From NCBI RefSeq assembly GCF_029714405.1, contig NZ_CP121650.1, positions 2,671,001-2,735,000 of the forward strand: DNA of 64,000 nucleotides, read 5' to 3'. The notes under the pieces were generated by a model. That model had not been told where the DNA came from. It saw only the letters and a list, made by a program, of their open reading frames with translations, and made no database searches. How positions within the stretch are numbered: position 1 is the stretch's first letter; each line of letters opens with the position of its first letter. Made by a program: the position numbers and the translations under genes. Below, piece after piece: positions 35,920 through 45,563 of the stretch. Origin of the DNA: Bradyrhizobium sp. CB82. GTDB lineage: Bacteria; Pseudomonadota; Alphaproteobacteria; Rhizobiales; Xanthobacteraceae.

Positions 35920-36669
35920 ATGCTGCTCAGCGGTAAGACGGCCATCATTTCGGGCGCGGCTTCGCCGCGCGGCATCGGTCTTGCCACCGCCCGACGGTTC
36001 GCCGCCGAGGGCGCTCGGGTCGCCATTCTGGATATTGATGCCGGCGCTGCGGCGGATTCTGCGGCATCCCTTGGGCAGTCCCACATTGGACTTCGGTGCG
36101 ACGTCGCCGACAAATCGTCCTGCGAGCAGGCGGTGGCGCGCGTGGTCGAATCCTTCGGCGGCGTCGATGTCCTGATCAACAACGCCGGCATCACTCAGCC
36201 GGTGAAGCTCTTGGAAATCACGGCGGCCGATTGGGATCGCATCCAGGACGTCAATCTGAAGGGTGTTCTGTTCCTCTCCCAGGCGGTGATCCCGCATATG
36301 CGCGCACGGAAATCCGGATCGATCGCATGCATGTCGTCGGTCTCGGCCCAACGTGGCGGCGGAATTTTTGGCGGGCCGCACTATTCGGCCGCGAAGGCCG
36401 GCGTGCTTGGTCTTGCCAAGGCAATGGCCCGTGAGTTTGGTCCGGACGGCATCCGCGTCAATTGCGTCACGCCCGGCCTAATCGGCACCGATATCACCGC
36501 GGGCAAGCTGACCGACGAGATGAGGGCGAAGATCCTGGAAGGCATTCCGCTCAATCGCCTCGGCACGGCCGAAGACGTCGCCGGGATCTACACGTTCCTG
36601 GCCTCGGATCTCTCCGCCTACGTGACCGGTGCCGTGATCGACGTCAACGGCGGCATGCTCATCCACTGA
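35920..36669 (+). CDS. Short-chain dehydrogenase/reductase
   Basis: The 249-residue SDR has the NAD(P) site GAASPRGIGLA (near residue 10), NNAGITQP (near 88), the catalytic Ser in ACMSSVSAQRGGG and the YxxxK pair in HYSAAKAGVLGLAKAMA (near 153). The C-terminal part ends in VIDVNGGMLIH. It probably oxidises a sugar alcohol, hydroxy acid or similar substrate. GGGAGG five bases before this ATG supports the start; ATG 35905 with its own AAGGA is nearly as good. It leads the operon that continues with split transketolase and a TRAP transporter. Confidence 0.88.
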   Translation: MLLSGKTAIISGAASPRGIGLATARRFAAEGARVAILDIDAGAAADSAASLGQSHIGLRCDVADKSSCEQAVARVVESFGGVDVLINNAGITQPVKLLEITAADWDRIQDVNLKGVLFLSQAVIPHMRARKSGSIACMSSVSAQRGGGIFGGPHYSAAKAGVLGLAKAMAREFGPDGIRVNCVTPGLIGTDITAGKLTDEMRAKILEGIPLNRLGTAEDVAGIYTFLASDLSAYVTGAVIDVNGGMLIH

Positions 36670-36694
36670 GCCCAGCGAGACAAGGTCCAAATCC

Positions 36695-37546
36695 ATGGAA
36701 ACGCCGAGCAACGCGCTTACCAACACGCCGAAGCTAGCCGACCGCGCCTACAACATTCGTCGCAACGCCCTGCGCATGGGTGAAGTCCAGGGGCAGGGCT
36801 ATATCGCGCAGGCGCTGGACATCTCCGATGTTCTCGCCGTGGCCTATTTCCACGCGATGCGCTACCGGCCCGAAGATCCTTCCTGGCAGGGCCGCGACCG
36901 TTTCCTTCTGTCGAACGGGCATTACGCCATCGCGCTCTACGCGGCCTTGATCGAGGCGGGGATCGTCCCCGAAGAAGAGCTCGAAACCTATGGCAGCGAC
37001 GAGAGCCGCCTGCCGATGTCTGGTATGGCGTCTTATACGCCAGGAATGGAAATGTCGGGCGGCTCGCTCGGACTTGGACTCAGCATCGCCGTCGGCATGG
37101 GCCTCGGCCTCAAGCGCAAGAAATCCGAGGCGCGGGTGTACACGTTGTTCTCCGACGGCGAGCTCGACGAAGGCTCGGTCTGGGAGGCCATCCAGTCGGC
37201 AGGCCACTACAAGCTCGACAATCTGATCGGCATCGTCGATGTCAACAATCAGCAGGCCGACGGTCCTTCCACGCAGGTCATGGCCTTCGAGCCGTTGGTC
37301 GACAAGCTTCAGGCTTTCGGCTGGTTCGCGCAGCGCATCGACGGCAACGATCTCGATGCCGTGGTTGCTGCCTTCGATGCGGCCAAATCGCACCCCCAGC
37401 CCAAGCCGCGTATGATCGTCGCCGACACCCTGATGGGCAAGGGCGTTCCTTTCCTAGAGCAGCGCGAGAAGAACCATTTCATCCGCGTCGAGCAGCACGA
37501 ATGGCAGCTCGCGCTTGCCGCGCTCGAAGCCGGGAGGCAGGCATGA
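36695..37546 (+). CDS. Transketolase, N-terminal (TPP-binding) subunit
   Basis: The 283-residue protein is the first half of a split transketolase: HYAIALYAALIEAGIVPEEELETYG, MEMSGGSLGLGLSIAVGMGLGLK, and the thiamine diphosphate motif SDGELDEGSVWEAI with IVDVNNQQADG about 28 residues on. It moves two-carbon ketol units between sugar phosphates together with the next gene product. The classical GDG is SDG here, as in other small-subunit transketolases. The stop overlaps the next start (ATGA). It follows the SDR gene by 25 bases. Confidence 0.9.
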   Translation: METPSNALTNTPKLADRAYNIRRNALRMGEVQGQGYIAQALDISDVLAVAYFHAMRYRPEDPSWQGRDRFLLSNGHYAIALYAALIEAGIVPEEELETYGSDESRLPMSGMASYTPGMEMSGGSLGLGLSIAVGMGLGLKRKKSEARVYTLFSDGELDEGSVWEAIQSAGHYKLDNLIGIVDVNNQQADGPSTQVMAFEPLVDKLQAFGWFAQRIDGNDLDAVVAAFDAAKSHPQPKPRMIVADTLMGKGVPFLEQREKNHFIRVEQHEWQLALAALEAGRQA

Positions 37547-38553
37547 AAGCCATCAGATCAGCACCACACCCGGGCAGGCCGCGCCTGACCACCTCAGCCA
37601 TGATCGCTTCGATCGCGGCGGAGGGACAGAAGACGAAACCGGCGCCCTTTGGCCACGCGCTCGTCGAGCTTGCACGCAGGCGCCCTGATGTGGTCGGCAT
37701 GACGGCCGATCTCGGCAAGTACACTGACCTACACATCTTTGTGAAGGAATTTCCGGACCGTTATTACCAGATGGGCATGGCAGAGCAGCTTCTGTTCGGC
37801 GCTGCCTCGGGCCTTGCTGCCGAAGGCTTCATGCCGTTCGCGACCACCTACGCTGTGTTCGCCTCGCGGCGCGCTTACGATTTCATACACCAGACGATTG
37901 CTGAGGAAGACCGCAACGTGAAGATCGTCTGCGCATTGCCAGGCCTGACCTCGGGCTATGGCCCGAGCCATCAGGCCGCGGAGGATCTCGCGCTGTTTCG
38001 CGCGATGCCGAACATGACGGTCATCGATCCCTGCGATGCCCACGAAATCGAGCAACTGGTGCCTGCCATCGCGGCTCATCAGGGGCCAGTCTACACCCGC
38101 CTGTTGCGAGGCCAGGTTCCGGTGGTCCTGGACGAATACGACTACAAGTTCGAGCTCGGCAAGGCCAAGTTGATTCGTGACGGGAAGGACGCCTTGGTTG
38201 TCGCATCCGGCATCATGACGATGCGTGCGCTCGAGGCCGCGCAGACCTTGAAGCGCGACAACGTTGATATAGCGGTGCTGCACGTTCCGACCATCAAGCC
38301 GCTCGACACCGAGACGATCTTGCGCGAAGCCGGAAAGCCCGGCCGCCTTGTCGTCGTTGCCGAAAACCATACGACGATCGGCGGCCTTGGCGAGGCCATT
38401 GCCGCGCTTCTGATGCGTTCAGGCGTTCATCCGCCTTTCCGCCAAATTGCATTGCCGGACGAGTTTCTTGACGCCGGCGCGCTTCCGACACTGCACGACC
38501 GCTACGGCATTTCCACCGCAGAGGTCGCAAGGCGGATCAAGCAGTGGCTCTAG
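37543..38553 (+). CDS. Transketolase, C-terminal (pyrimidine-binding) subunit
   Basis: The 336-residue protein is the second half of the split transketolase. Seen are the Pyr-domain segment FGHALVELARRRPDVVGMTADLGKYT, RYYQMGMAEQLLFGAASGLAAEGF with the catalytic Glu, FATTYAVFASRRAYDFIHQT, and a transketolase C-terminal domain (DALVVASGIMTMRALEAA, TIKPLDTETI). It forms the active site with the preceding subunit. ATG 37543 overlaps the preceding stop. Related 1-deoxyxylulose-like enzymes are close in fold; the split pair in a sugar or acid catabolic operon favours transketolase or a specialised ketolase. Confidence 0.9.
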   Translation: MKAIRSAPHPGRPRLTTSAMIASIAAEGQKTKPAPFGHALVELARRRPDVVGMTADLGKYTDLHIFVKEFPDRYYQMGMAEQLLFGAASGLAAEGFMPFATTYAVFASRRAYDFIHQTIAEEDRNVKIVCALPGLTSGYGPSHQAAEDLALFRAMPNMTVIDPCDAHEIEQLVPAIAAHQGPVYTRLLRGQVPVVLDEYDYKFELGKAKLIRDGKDALVVASGIMTMRALEAAQTLKRDNVDIAVLHVPTIKPLDTETILREAGKPGRLVVVAENHTTIGGLGEAIAALLMRSGVHPPFRQIALPDEFLDAGALPTLHDRYGISTAEVARRIKQWL

Positions 38554-38744
38554 TGTACCGGCGCTAAGCGCCCCCCAGCCAAGCCCCGGTAAAGAGCTAC
38601 GCCCGACGCTTGTTGCGGCGGCGAGCGATGGCTCTTGCCCGAATGCCGGCGATCGAGAGCCGGTGAAGGAAGAGCCTGAAGGCCGCACGCCAGCTTGGGC
38701 TGACGCAGCCGGTGCCAACATCAATGCAGGATCAGGAGGAAATC

Positions 38745-39770
38745 ATGACTGTCTCGAAGCCCGGAAGCTTCAGCCGCCGTTCGCTGTTGATGGCGGCCAC
38801 GGCCATACCGCTCTGCGGGATTCTGACCCGGCCGGCATCTGCCGCCGAGTTCGTCTACAAGTTTGCCACCGGACAGGACCCGACCCATCCGGTGAATATC
38901 CGAGCGCAGGAGGCGATCGACCGGATTCACGAAGCGACCAGCGGCCGGCTGGAGATCAGGCTGTTTCCGGCCAATCAGCTTGGCTCCGACACCGAGCTCA
39001 TGACCCAGGTTCGCAGCGGCGGCGTAGAGTTCTTCAATCAATCGTCCTCGATTCTCGCCACCCTGGTGCCCAGCGCAGGCATCGTGAACACGGGCTTCGC
39101 ATTCGCCGACTACGGCAGCGTATGGAAGGCGATGGACGGCGAGCTCGGCACCTATATCCGGGCGCAGATTGCCAAGACGCCGATTATGGCGGTGTCGAAG
39201 GCCTGGGACAACGGCTTTCGCCAGGTGACCTCGTCCGGCCGGGAGATACGGACGCCGGATGATCTCAAGAATTTCCAGATCCGCGTTCCGCCCGCGCCGC
39301 TGCTCACCTCGCTCTTCAAGGCGCTCGGGGCGGGGCCAACGCCGATCAACTTCAACGAGGTCTATTCCGCGTTGCAGACCAAGGTCGTCGACGGCCAGGA
39401 GAACCCGTTGCCGATTATTGCGACCGCGCGCCTCTACGAAGTGCAGAGCGCATGCAGCCTGACCGGGCACGTCTGGGACGGCTATTGGATCCTGGGCAAC
39501 AAGCGCGCCTTCGAACGCCTGCCCAAGGATGTGCAGGAGATCGTGACGCGCGAGCTCGATCGCTCTGCCGTTGATCAGCGCGCCGACATCGCAAAGCTCA
39601 GCCAGTCGCTGCGCACCGATCTCTCGGCCAAGGGCCTCAAATTCATCGACGTCGATCGTGCCGCCTTCCGCCAGGCTCTGTCCAAGACCAGCTTCTACGC
39701 CGACTGGAAGGGCAAGTTTGGCGAAGAGGCATGGTCGCAGCTCGAAAAAGCCGCGGGTCAGCTATCATGA
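38745..39770 (+). CDS. TRAP transporter substrate-binding protein (DctP family)
   Basis: The 341-residue protein has a twin-arginine-like signal (SRRSLLMAATAIPLCG, cleavage near ASAAE). The DctP fold follows: FATGQDPTHPVNIRAQEAIDRIHEATSGRLEIRLFP, FQIRVPPAPLLTSLFKALGAGPTPI with the carboxylate-binding Arg, and FNEVYSALQTKVVDGQENPL. CAGGAGGAAATC supports the ATG at 38745. It overlaps the DctQM gene by 4 bases. It should deliver the substrate that the dehydrogenase and transketolase then use. Confidence 0.9.
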   Translation: MTVSKPGSFSRRSLLMAATAIPLCGILTRPASAAEFVYKFATGQDPTHPVNIRAQEAIDRIHEATSGRLEIRLFPANQLGSDTELMTQVRSGGVEFFNQSSSILATLVPSAGIVNTGFAFADYGSVWKAMDGELGTYIRAQIAKTPIMAVSKAWDNGFRQVTSSGREIRTPDDLKNFQIRVPPAPLLTSLFKALGAGPTPINFNEVYSALQTKVVDGQENPLPIIATARLYEVQSACSLTGHVWDGYWILGNKRAFERLPKDVQEIVTRELDRSAVDQRADIAKLSQSLRTDLSAKGLKFIDVDRAAFRQALSKTSFYADWKGKFGEEAWSQLEKAAGQLS

Positions 39771-41659
39771 CCAGCATGAGCCATACGCCGCATGTCGATG
39801 CCGCTATGGCGGCCGGCAAGTCTCAAGCGGGCCCGCGCAGCTGGGTGGTGACGGCGAACACAGTGCTTGGCCATGTCGTCGCGGTCCCGGCAGCACTGCT
39901 CGTGCTGGCGGAGATCGCGGTTCTGTCCGCCGGAATCGTGGGCAGATACGTCTTCCGCTCGCCGATCGTCTGGTCCGACGAGCTCGCCGGCATTCTCTTC
40001 CTGTGGCTCGCCATGCTCGGATCCGTGATTGCGTTCCAGCGCGGCGAGCATATGCGGATGACGGCCATCGTCGGCGTCCTCAGCGCGGAAGTCCGCGCGT
40101 TCCTGGATGTGATAGCAGCCGCGGCATCGCTGGCATTCCTCGTGCTCGTCGTCTGGCCGGCCTATGAATTCGCGGCCGATGAGGCTTTCGTCACGACGCC
40201 GGCGCTCGAGATCGTCAACAGCTGGCGTGCGGCCGCACTGCCGATCGGGATCGGACTGATGCTGATCGCGGCGGTCCTCAGGCTCATCCGCATCGCGAGC
40301 CTGCGCAGCCTGCTGGCGTCCCTGGCGATCGTCGCAGGAATCATCGCGACCTTCGTTCTGCTGGCGCCGGTCTTGCAGCCGCTCGGCAATCTGAATCTTC
40401 TGATTTTCTTCGTCTTCGTCGTCGGCGCAATGGTCTTTGCCGCCGTGCCGATTGCGTTTGCATTCGGCCTCGCCACCGTCGGCTATCTCGCCCTGACCAC
40501 CAGCACGCCCGACGTGGTGATGATCGGACGGATGGACGAGGGCATGAGCCACCTGATCCTTCTGGCCGTCCCGCTGTTCGTCTTTCTCGGCCTTCTGATC
40601 GAGATGACCGGCATGGCGCGCGCCATGGTCGGCTTCCTGGCGAGCCTTTTGGGCCACGTGCGCGGCGGGCTGCACTACGTGCTGGTCGGAGCGATGTATC
40701 TGGTCTCGGGCATCTCCGGCTCCAAGGCGGCGGACATGGCCGCGGTGGCTCCCGTCCTGTTTCCCGAGATGCGGCAGCGCGGGGCCAAACCGGGAGACCT
40801 CGTTGCGCTTCTCGCGGCGACCGGCGCCCAGACCGAGACGATTCCGCCCTCACTGGTTCTGATCACGATCGGCTCGGTGACGGGTGTGTCGATCTCCGCA
40901 CTGTTCACAGGCGGATTGCTCCCGGGCGTGGTGCTTGCGGTCATGCTCGCCGCTGTCGTGTGGTGGCGATACCGCCGCGAGGATTTGTCCCACGTCAAAC
41001 GGGCGAGCCTGGGGGAGATCGGCCGTGCCTTTGTGATCGCGATTCCCGCCATCGCGCTGCCCTTCGTCATCCGGACCGCCGTCGTCGAGGGCGTCGCCAC
41101 GGCAACGGAGGTCTCGACCATCGGCATCCTCTACTCGGCCTGTGCGGGTCTCTTCGTCTACCGCCAGTTCGACTGGCGCCGCATCTATCCGATGCTGGTC
41201 GAGACGGCCTCGCTGTCCGGGGCGATCCTGCTCATCATCGGGGCGGCGACAGGGATGGCCTGGGCGCTGACCCAGTCAGGATTTTCCGCCTCTCTCGCAA
41301 AGTTCATGACAAGCCTTCCCGGCGGCGTTCCTGTCTTCCTGGCCGTGACGATCGTGACCTTCGTCATCCTGGGCAGCGTGCTGGAAGGGATTCCGGCTAT
41401 CGTCCTGTTCGGGCCGCTGCTGTTCCCGATCGCGCGGCAGGTCGGGGTGCACGATGTCCACTATGCGATGGTGGTGGTCCTCGCCATGGGCATCGGCCTG
41501 TTCGCGCCGCCGTTCGGCGTCGGCTATTATGCCGCCTGCGCCATCAGCCGCATCCACCCGGACGAGGGCATGATACCCATCGTGGGCTACATGATCGCGC
41601 TCCTGATCGGCACACTCATCGTCGCCGCGGTGCCCTGGCTATCGATCGGCTTCCTTTGA
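39767..41659 (+). CDS. TRAP transporter fused permease, DctQ-DctM
   Basis: The 630-residue protein joins a four-helix DctQ small subunit (about 25-190, with VIVWSDELAGILFLWLAMLGSV) to a DctM large subunit (about 200-630, with AVPIAFAFGLATVGYLAL, MYLVSGISGSKAADMAAVAPVLFPEM and ATGAQTETIPPSLVLI). It is an Na+-coupled importer for organic acids working with the preceding binding protein. ATG 39767 overlaps the preceding stop (ATGA); ATG 39776 is possible. The operon ends here with a strong hairpin. Confidence 0.9.
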   Translation: MTSMSHTPHVDAAMAAGKSQAGPRSWVVTANTVLGHVVAVPAALLVLAEIAVLSAGIVGRYVFRSPIVWSDELAGILFLWLAMLGSVIAFQRGEHMRMTAIVGVLSAEVRAFLDVIAAAASLAFLVLVVWPAYEFAADEAFVTTPALEIVNSWRAAALPIGIGLMLIAAVLRLIRIASLRSLLASLAIVAGIIATFVLLAPVLQPLGNLNLLIFFVFVVGAMVFAAVPIAFAFGLATVGYLALTTSTPDVVMIGRMDEGMSHLILLAVPLFVFLGLLIEMTGMARAMVGFLASLLGHVRGGLHYVLVGAMYLVSGISGSKAADMAAVAPVLFPEMRQRGAKPGDLVALLAATGAQTETIPPSLVLITIGSVTGVSISALFTGGLLPGVVLAVMLAAVVWWRYRREDLSHVKRASLGEIGRAFVIAIPAIALPFVIRTAVVEGVATATEVSTIGILYSACAGLFVYRQFDWRRIYPMLVETASLSGAILLIIGAATGMAWALTQSGFSASLAKFMTSLPGGVPVFLAVTIVTFVILGSVLEGIPAIVLFGPLLFPIARQVGVHDVHYAMVVVLAMGIGLFAPPFGVGYYAACAISRIHPDEGMIPIVGYMIALLIGTLIVAAVPWLSIGFL

Positions 41660-41674
41660 CGCCTAGGAGAGGGA

Positions 41675-41697
41675 CCTCGCGGGACAAAACCGCGAGG
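41675..41697. terminator. Hairpin between convergent operons
   Basis: A perfect 8-bp inverted repeat (CCTCGCGG, 41675-41682; CCGCGAGG, 41690-41697) with loop GACAAAA lies in the 45 bases between the stops of the DctQM and SMP-30 genes, suiting a bidirectional terminator. No long T-run is present. Confidence 0.55.
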
Positions 41698-41704
41698 CAC
41701 CTCG

Positions 41705-42595
41705 TCAGGCGAATTTCGGAAGATGCAGCGGCAAGCCTTCGCAGGGCATATCGATCTCCTCGACCTGACCATTGCCGACTTCGGTGACGCGCAGCTTCTT
41801 GCCTTCGAGCGTGAAGGCGCAATTGGTCGGCTGGGGTCCATCCAGGATAAGGCGATCGGCGACCTCACCCCGCTGGTCCAGCACCGTGACGTTCTTCTGG
41901 TTGTAGACCGTGCAATAAAGCCGACCGTCCGTGCCGAAGGCCATTCCGTCCGGCCCTTTGAAATCGGGATTTGAATCAGGTTGCAGGACGTTGCCGAAGA
42001 GGACGCGTTTCGGCGCGGCCTCGCCGAGCGCGTCGTATCGGTAGATCTCGCCGGTGAAGGATGCGTTGGCATAAAGGTGATTGTCGGGACCGAAGGCAAT
42101 CCCGTTGGTGAAGCGGATCTTGCGATCGAGCACGCGGAGCACCTTCATGGCTGCCGGATCGATCTCATACACACGGCCGTCCCAATCGAGATCCATATAG
42201 CTGTCGACGAAAGCTTGGCCGTTGATGAAATCCTCCGCGGCCATGCCGGAGTCAGTCATGTAGAGCAGTCCGTTCGGACCGAAGCAGAGGTCGTTTGGAA
42301 ACAGAAAGCGGTCCGCGCCTTCGCCCCGCATGCGTCGGATCTCGTTTCCGTTCTCGTCAATGCAGATCAGCGCCCGGAGGCCGGCTTCCGCGATCCAGAT
42401 CCTACCGTGGCCGTCGGTCGTCAGCCCGTTCGGTCGCCCGCCCGTCGTCCGGATCACGCGGCGATTGCCGCGAGGATCGAGCCGTGTGACGCAAAGGGTC
42501 GAAGCTGACATCTCCGTCACATACATCGATGCATCGGGCAGACACACCGGGCCCTCCGGCGCTCCAATTCCAGATGCAAACAGTATCGACGCCAT
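41705..42595 (-). CDS. SMP-30/gluconolactonase family protein
   Basis: The 296-residue protein is a six-bladed propeller of the SMP-30/Gnl/LRE family: APEGPVCLPDASMYVTEM with the metal-binding Glu, GGRPNGLTTDGHGRIWIAEAGL, FPNDLCFGPNGLLYMTDSG with Asn and Asp ligands, and FTNGIAFGPDNHLYANA. It probably opens a sugar lactone. GGGAGG lies 6 bases before the ATG. It is the last gene of a minus-strand block with a sugar-type ABC transporter, so the lactone may come from the imported sugar. Confidence 0.88.
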   Translation of the reverse strand: MASILFASGIGAPEGPVCLPDASMYVTEMSASTLCVTRLDPRGNRRVIRTTGGRPNGLTTDGHGRIWIAEAGLRALICIDENGNEIRRMRGEGADRFLFPNDLCFGPNGLLYMTDSGMAAEDFINGQAFVDSYMDLDWDGRVYEIDPAAMKVLRVLDRKIRFTNGIAFGPDNHLYANASFTGEIYRYDALGEAAPKRVLFGNVLQPDSNPDFKGPDGMAFGTDGRLYCTVYNQKNVTVLDQRGEVADRLILDGPQPTNCAFTLEGKKLRVTEVGNGQVEEIDMPCEGLPLHLPKFA

Positions 42596-42626
42596 TCATC
42601 CCTCCCGTTCTCGAATGTTGCGCTCG

Positions 42627-43730
42627 TTAGGCGATGACCAGCCCGCTGGCCGGATCGATCAGCACCACGCGATTGAGATCGATGGCTAGATCGATCCGCT
42701 CGCCATGGCTGGTGACGTCATGAGCCTGAAGCTCGGCAACGGCGTCCACGCCGCCGAGCCTGATGGTGGTGAAGGTGCGGGTTCCGGTTGGCTGAATAAG
42801 GTCGGCGACGGCTGAATAAGCGACCACGCCGTCCCGCAGAGGTCCGCTGCCAGCCCGGCTGAAATGCTGGGGCCGAATGCCGACGAGAACTTGCCGCGCC
42901 TCCCCATGGGTCAGTGACTTGGCCTTAGCGCTCGGAAGGGGCAGCACATCGCCGGATTGAAACACGACGGCTGCATCGGCGCCGTTTGTCTTGAGAGTCG
43001 CCGGGATGAGGTTGATCGAGGGAGAGCCGAGGAAGCTGGCCACAAATCCCGTATGGGGCTGCTCGAATAGCTCGAGCGGAGCTCCCTGCTGCTCGATCTT
43101 TCCCTCGCGCAGCAGCACGATGCGGTCGGCGAGCGTCATCGCCTCGACCTGGTCATGGGTCACGTAGATCATCGTCGTCGTGATCTCGTGATGCAGGCGC
43201 TTGATCTCGGTTCGCATCTCGTCGCGGAGCTGGGCGTCGAGATTCGAGAGCGGTTCGTCGAACAAGAAGAGGTCCGCCTTGCGGACGATGGCGCGGCCGA
43301 TCGCGACCCGCTGACGCTGGCCGCCGGAGAGCTGACGCGGATAGCGCATTAGGAGAGTGCCGATGCCGAGCATCTCGGCGGCTTCGCTGACCCGCTTCCT
43401 GATTTCGATCTCTGGAGTCTTGCGCGCGCGCAGGCCGAAGGCGATGTTCTCGTTGACAGTCAAATAGGGGTAGAGCGCATAGTTTTGGAACACCATCGCG
43501 ATGTTCCGCTCGCGGGGGCGCAGATCGTTGACGACCGCGCCGCCGATCGTAATGGTTCCGCCATCCGGATCCTCAAGACCGGCGATGGTTCGCAAGAGAG
43601 TGCTCTTACCGCAGCCGGATGGCCCTACCAGCACGGCGAATTCGCCATCGGCGATGGTGAGATCAACTCCCCGGACCGCATGCACGTTGCCGTAATATTT
43701 GTGTACCCTGGACAGCTTGACGTCAGCCAC
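42627..43730 (-). CDS. Carbohydrate ABC transporter ATP-binding protein (UgpC/MalK type)
   Basis: The 367-residue ATPase has Walker [14 protein letters not shown] (near residue 37), the Q-loop [14 protein letters not shown], signature [18 protein letters not shown], Walker [17 protein letters not shown], and a C-terminal TOBE-like domain typical of UgpC/MalK. It powers uptake by the two permeases that precede it. The start is GTG with GGAG upstream. The length is close to E. coli MalK (371). Confidence 0.92.
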   Translation of the reverse strand: MADVKLSRVHKYYGNVHAVRGVDLTIADGEFAVLVGPSGCGKSTLLRTIAGLEDPDGGTITIGGAVVNDLRPRERNIAMVFQNYALYPYLTVNENIAFGLRARKTPEIEIRKRVSEAAEMLGIGTLLMRYPRQLSGGQRQRVAIGRAIVRKADLFLFDEPLSNLDAQLRDEMRTEIKRLHHEITTTMIYVTHDQVEAMTLADRIVLLREGKIEQQGAPLELFEQPHTGFVASFLGSPSINLIPATLKTNGADAAVVFQSGDVLPLPSAKAKSLTHGEARQVLVGIRPQHFSRAGSGPLRDGVVAYSAVADLIQPTGTRTFTTIRLGGVDAVAELQAHDVTSHGERIDLAIDLNRVVLIDPASGLVIA

Positions 43731-43740
43731 TCCGCTCTCC

Positions 43741-44580
43741 CTAACCCTTGACTGCGCCCAGGGAGATGCCGCGCACGAGATAGCGTTGCATCACCGAAAC
43801 TGCGACGAAGATCGGCAACGTGCCGAGGACCGACATCGCTGCGATCTTTGCCCAGAAATTCGATTGTCCGCCGAAGTAGTGCGTCAGCATGACCGGAAAC
43901 GTGATGACCTCGGTGCGTGTGAGCACCAGTGCGAACAGAAAATCGTTCCAGGCAAAGACGAAGGTGAAGACCGAGGTTGCCATGAGGCCTGGACGGACCA
44001 TCGGGAAGACGACCTTCCAGATCACCTCCCATCGATTGAGGCCGTCGACGAGCGCGCTCTCTTCGAGCTCCAGCGGAACATCGACGATGTAACCGCGCAT
44101 CATCCAGATCACGTAAGGAAGATTGAATGCCGTGTAGAGCAGGATCAGCCCGAGATAGCCGTCGACCAAGCCGAAATAGACATAGATCAGGAAGATCGGG
44201 AAGACGACGGCAATCGGCGGGATCATGCGCTGGGAGATGATCCACATCGCGAGGTTCTCGCCACCGGTGCCGAAGCGGGCGAGGCTGTAGGCGCAGAGCG
44301 TCCCCAGGACAATGGCGATGCCCGAGCTGACGCCGGCGACGATCAGGCTGTTCAGGATGGCAAGGACGTCGCCGTCCTTGAACAGAACGTAGTAATTCGA
44401 GAACTGGATCTGTCCGGGAATCCACAGGGGTGGCAGATGATAGATCTCGTCCGGCGTCTTGAACGAGATCATGAACAGCCAGTAGACCGGGAACAGAAAC
44501 AGCAGGGTCACGACACCGGCGCCAAGATAGCGAAGCGCCAGGATGCGGGCTTTTCTGGCCGGAAGCCTGCCGATCCTCAT
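43741..44580 (-). CDS. Carbohydrate ABC transporter permease (MalG type)
   Basis: The 279-residue protein has six membrane segments and the cytoplasmic EAA loop [30 protein letters not shown] near residue 190. This is the site that contacts the ATPase in MalG/UgpE-type permeases. Its start overlaps the MalF-type gene stop (ATGA). It forms the transport channel with that protein. Confidence 0.9.
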   Translation of the reverse strand: MRIGRLPARKARILALRYLGAGVVTLLFLFPVYWLFMISFKTPDEIYHLPPLWIPGQIQFSNYYVLFKDGDVLAILNSLIVAGVSSGIAIVLGTLCAYSLARFGTGGENLAMWIISQRMIPPIAVVFPIFLIYVYFGLVDGYLGLILLYTAFNLPYVIWMMRGYIVDVPLELEESALVDGLNRWEVIWKVVFPMVRPGLMATSVFTFVFAWNDFLFALVLTRTEVITFPVMLTHYFGGQSNFWAKIAAMSVLGTLPIFVAVSVMQRYLVRGISLGAVKG

Positions 44581-45500
44581 CGCGCAAGGTCCATGCGCTT
44601 GAGAACCAGGGTGGTAATAAGCGTGAGCAGTGCAATCACGAGGAACGAGATAGCGGCAGTATAGCTGGTCTCAAACTGCGAGAAGCCTTGTACATAGGTG
44701 TAGAGCGAGACGGTTTCGGTCATCGAGCCCGGTCCGCCCTCGGTGAGGGCCCAGATGATGTCGAAGATGCGGACGAGGTCCAGGCCGCGGATCAGGCAGG
44801 CGACGGCGACGATGGGCGCGATGGCCGGCAAGACGATTGCGCGAAGCACGCGCAGGTACGACGCGCCGTCGATCTCAGCGGCCTCGAGCTGGGACTGATC
44901 GACATTCGACAGCGCCGCGAGCAGCAGCAGGAACATGAACGGCGACCATTGCCAGACTTCGCAGATGATGATTGCCGGATAAACGTAGGCGGGATTGACG
45001 GTCCAGAGAATCCGTACTGGCTCTCCGGCGAAGGAGCTGAGAATCTGACCGATTGGACCGAAGCGGACGTCGAACATTAGCCGCCAGGTCGCTCCCGCGA
45101 CTATCGGAGAGATCACCGTCGGAAGCACAAGCAGCGCGACGAAGAGCTGGCGCCCCGGCATGCGATCGATGAAGAGCTGCGCCATCAGGAAGCCGATCAG
45201 CAACTCCAAGGGCAGCGCGATCACGGTGATGATGGCGGTATGACCAAGTGAGACCCACAGCCGGGTGTCCTTGAAGAGCTCCGCATAGTTCAACAGGCCG
45301 ACGAAGGACGTGTCATTCTCGGTCATCGTGATGCGTTGGAAGCTCACGATCAGCGAGTAGATCAGGGGAAACAGACCGACCAGGAGAAGGATCAGAATGG
45401 CCGGAGCGACGATAAGATAGGGGAGACGGTCTTCGAGCACGCGTCCGAGGCGGCTCGGCTTGCGTTGTTCGGCAGCGTTGAGACTTGCGGAAAGCGCCAT
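44577..45500 (-). CDS. Carbohydrate ABC transporter permease (MalF type)
   Basis: The 307-residue protein has six membrane segments, starting near LPYLIVAPAILILLLVGLFPLIYSL. The EAA loop near residue 210 is LEAAEIDGASYLRVLRAIVLPAIAPIV. It belongs to the MalF/UgpA type and pairs with the MalG-type protein. It is followed at once by that gene on the minus strand and preceded by the binding-protein gene 63 bases away. Confidence 0.9.
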   Translation of the reverse strand: MALSASLNAAEQRKPSRLGRVLEDRLPYLIVAPAILILLLVGLFPLIYSLIVSFQRITMTENDTSFVGLLNYAELFKDTRLWVSLGHTAIITVIALPLELLIGFLMAQLFIDRMPGRQLFVALLVLPTVISPIVAGATWRLMFDVRFGPIGQILSSFAGEPVRILWTVNPAYVYPAIIICEVWQWSPFMFLLLLAALSNVDQSQLEAAEIDGASYLRVLRAIVLPAIAPIVAVACLIRGLDLVRIFDIIWALTEGGPGSMTETVSLYTYVQGFSQFETSYTAAISFLVIALLTLITTLVLKRMDLAR

Positions 45501-45563
45501 GATCAGTCCAGGAAAACGGCACCGCAGGGAGGGCGAACGTCTCCCGTGCGGTGTCTAGGGCAG

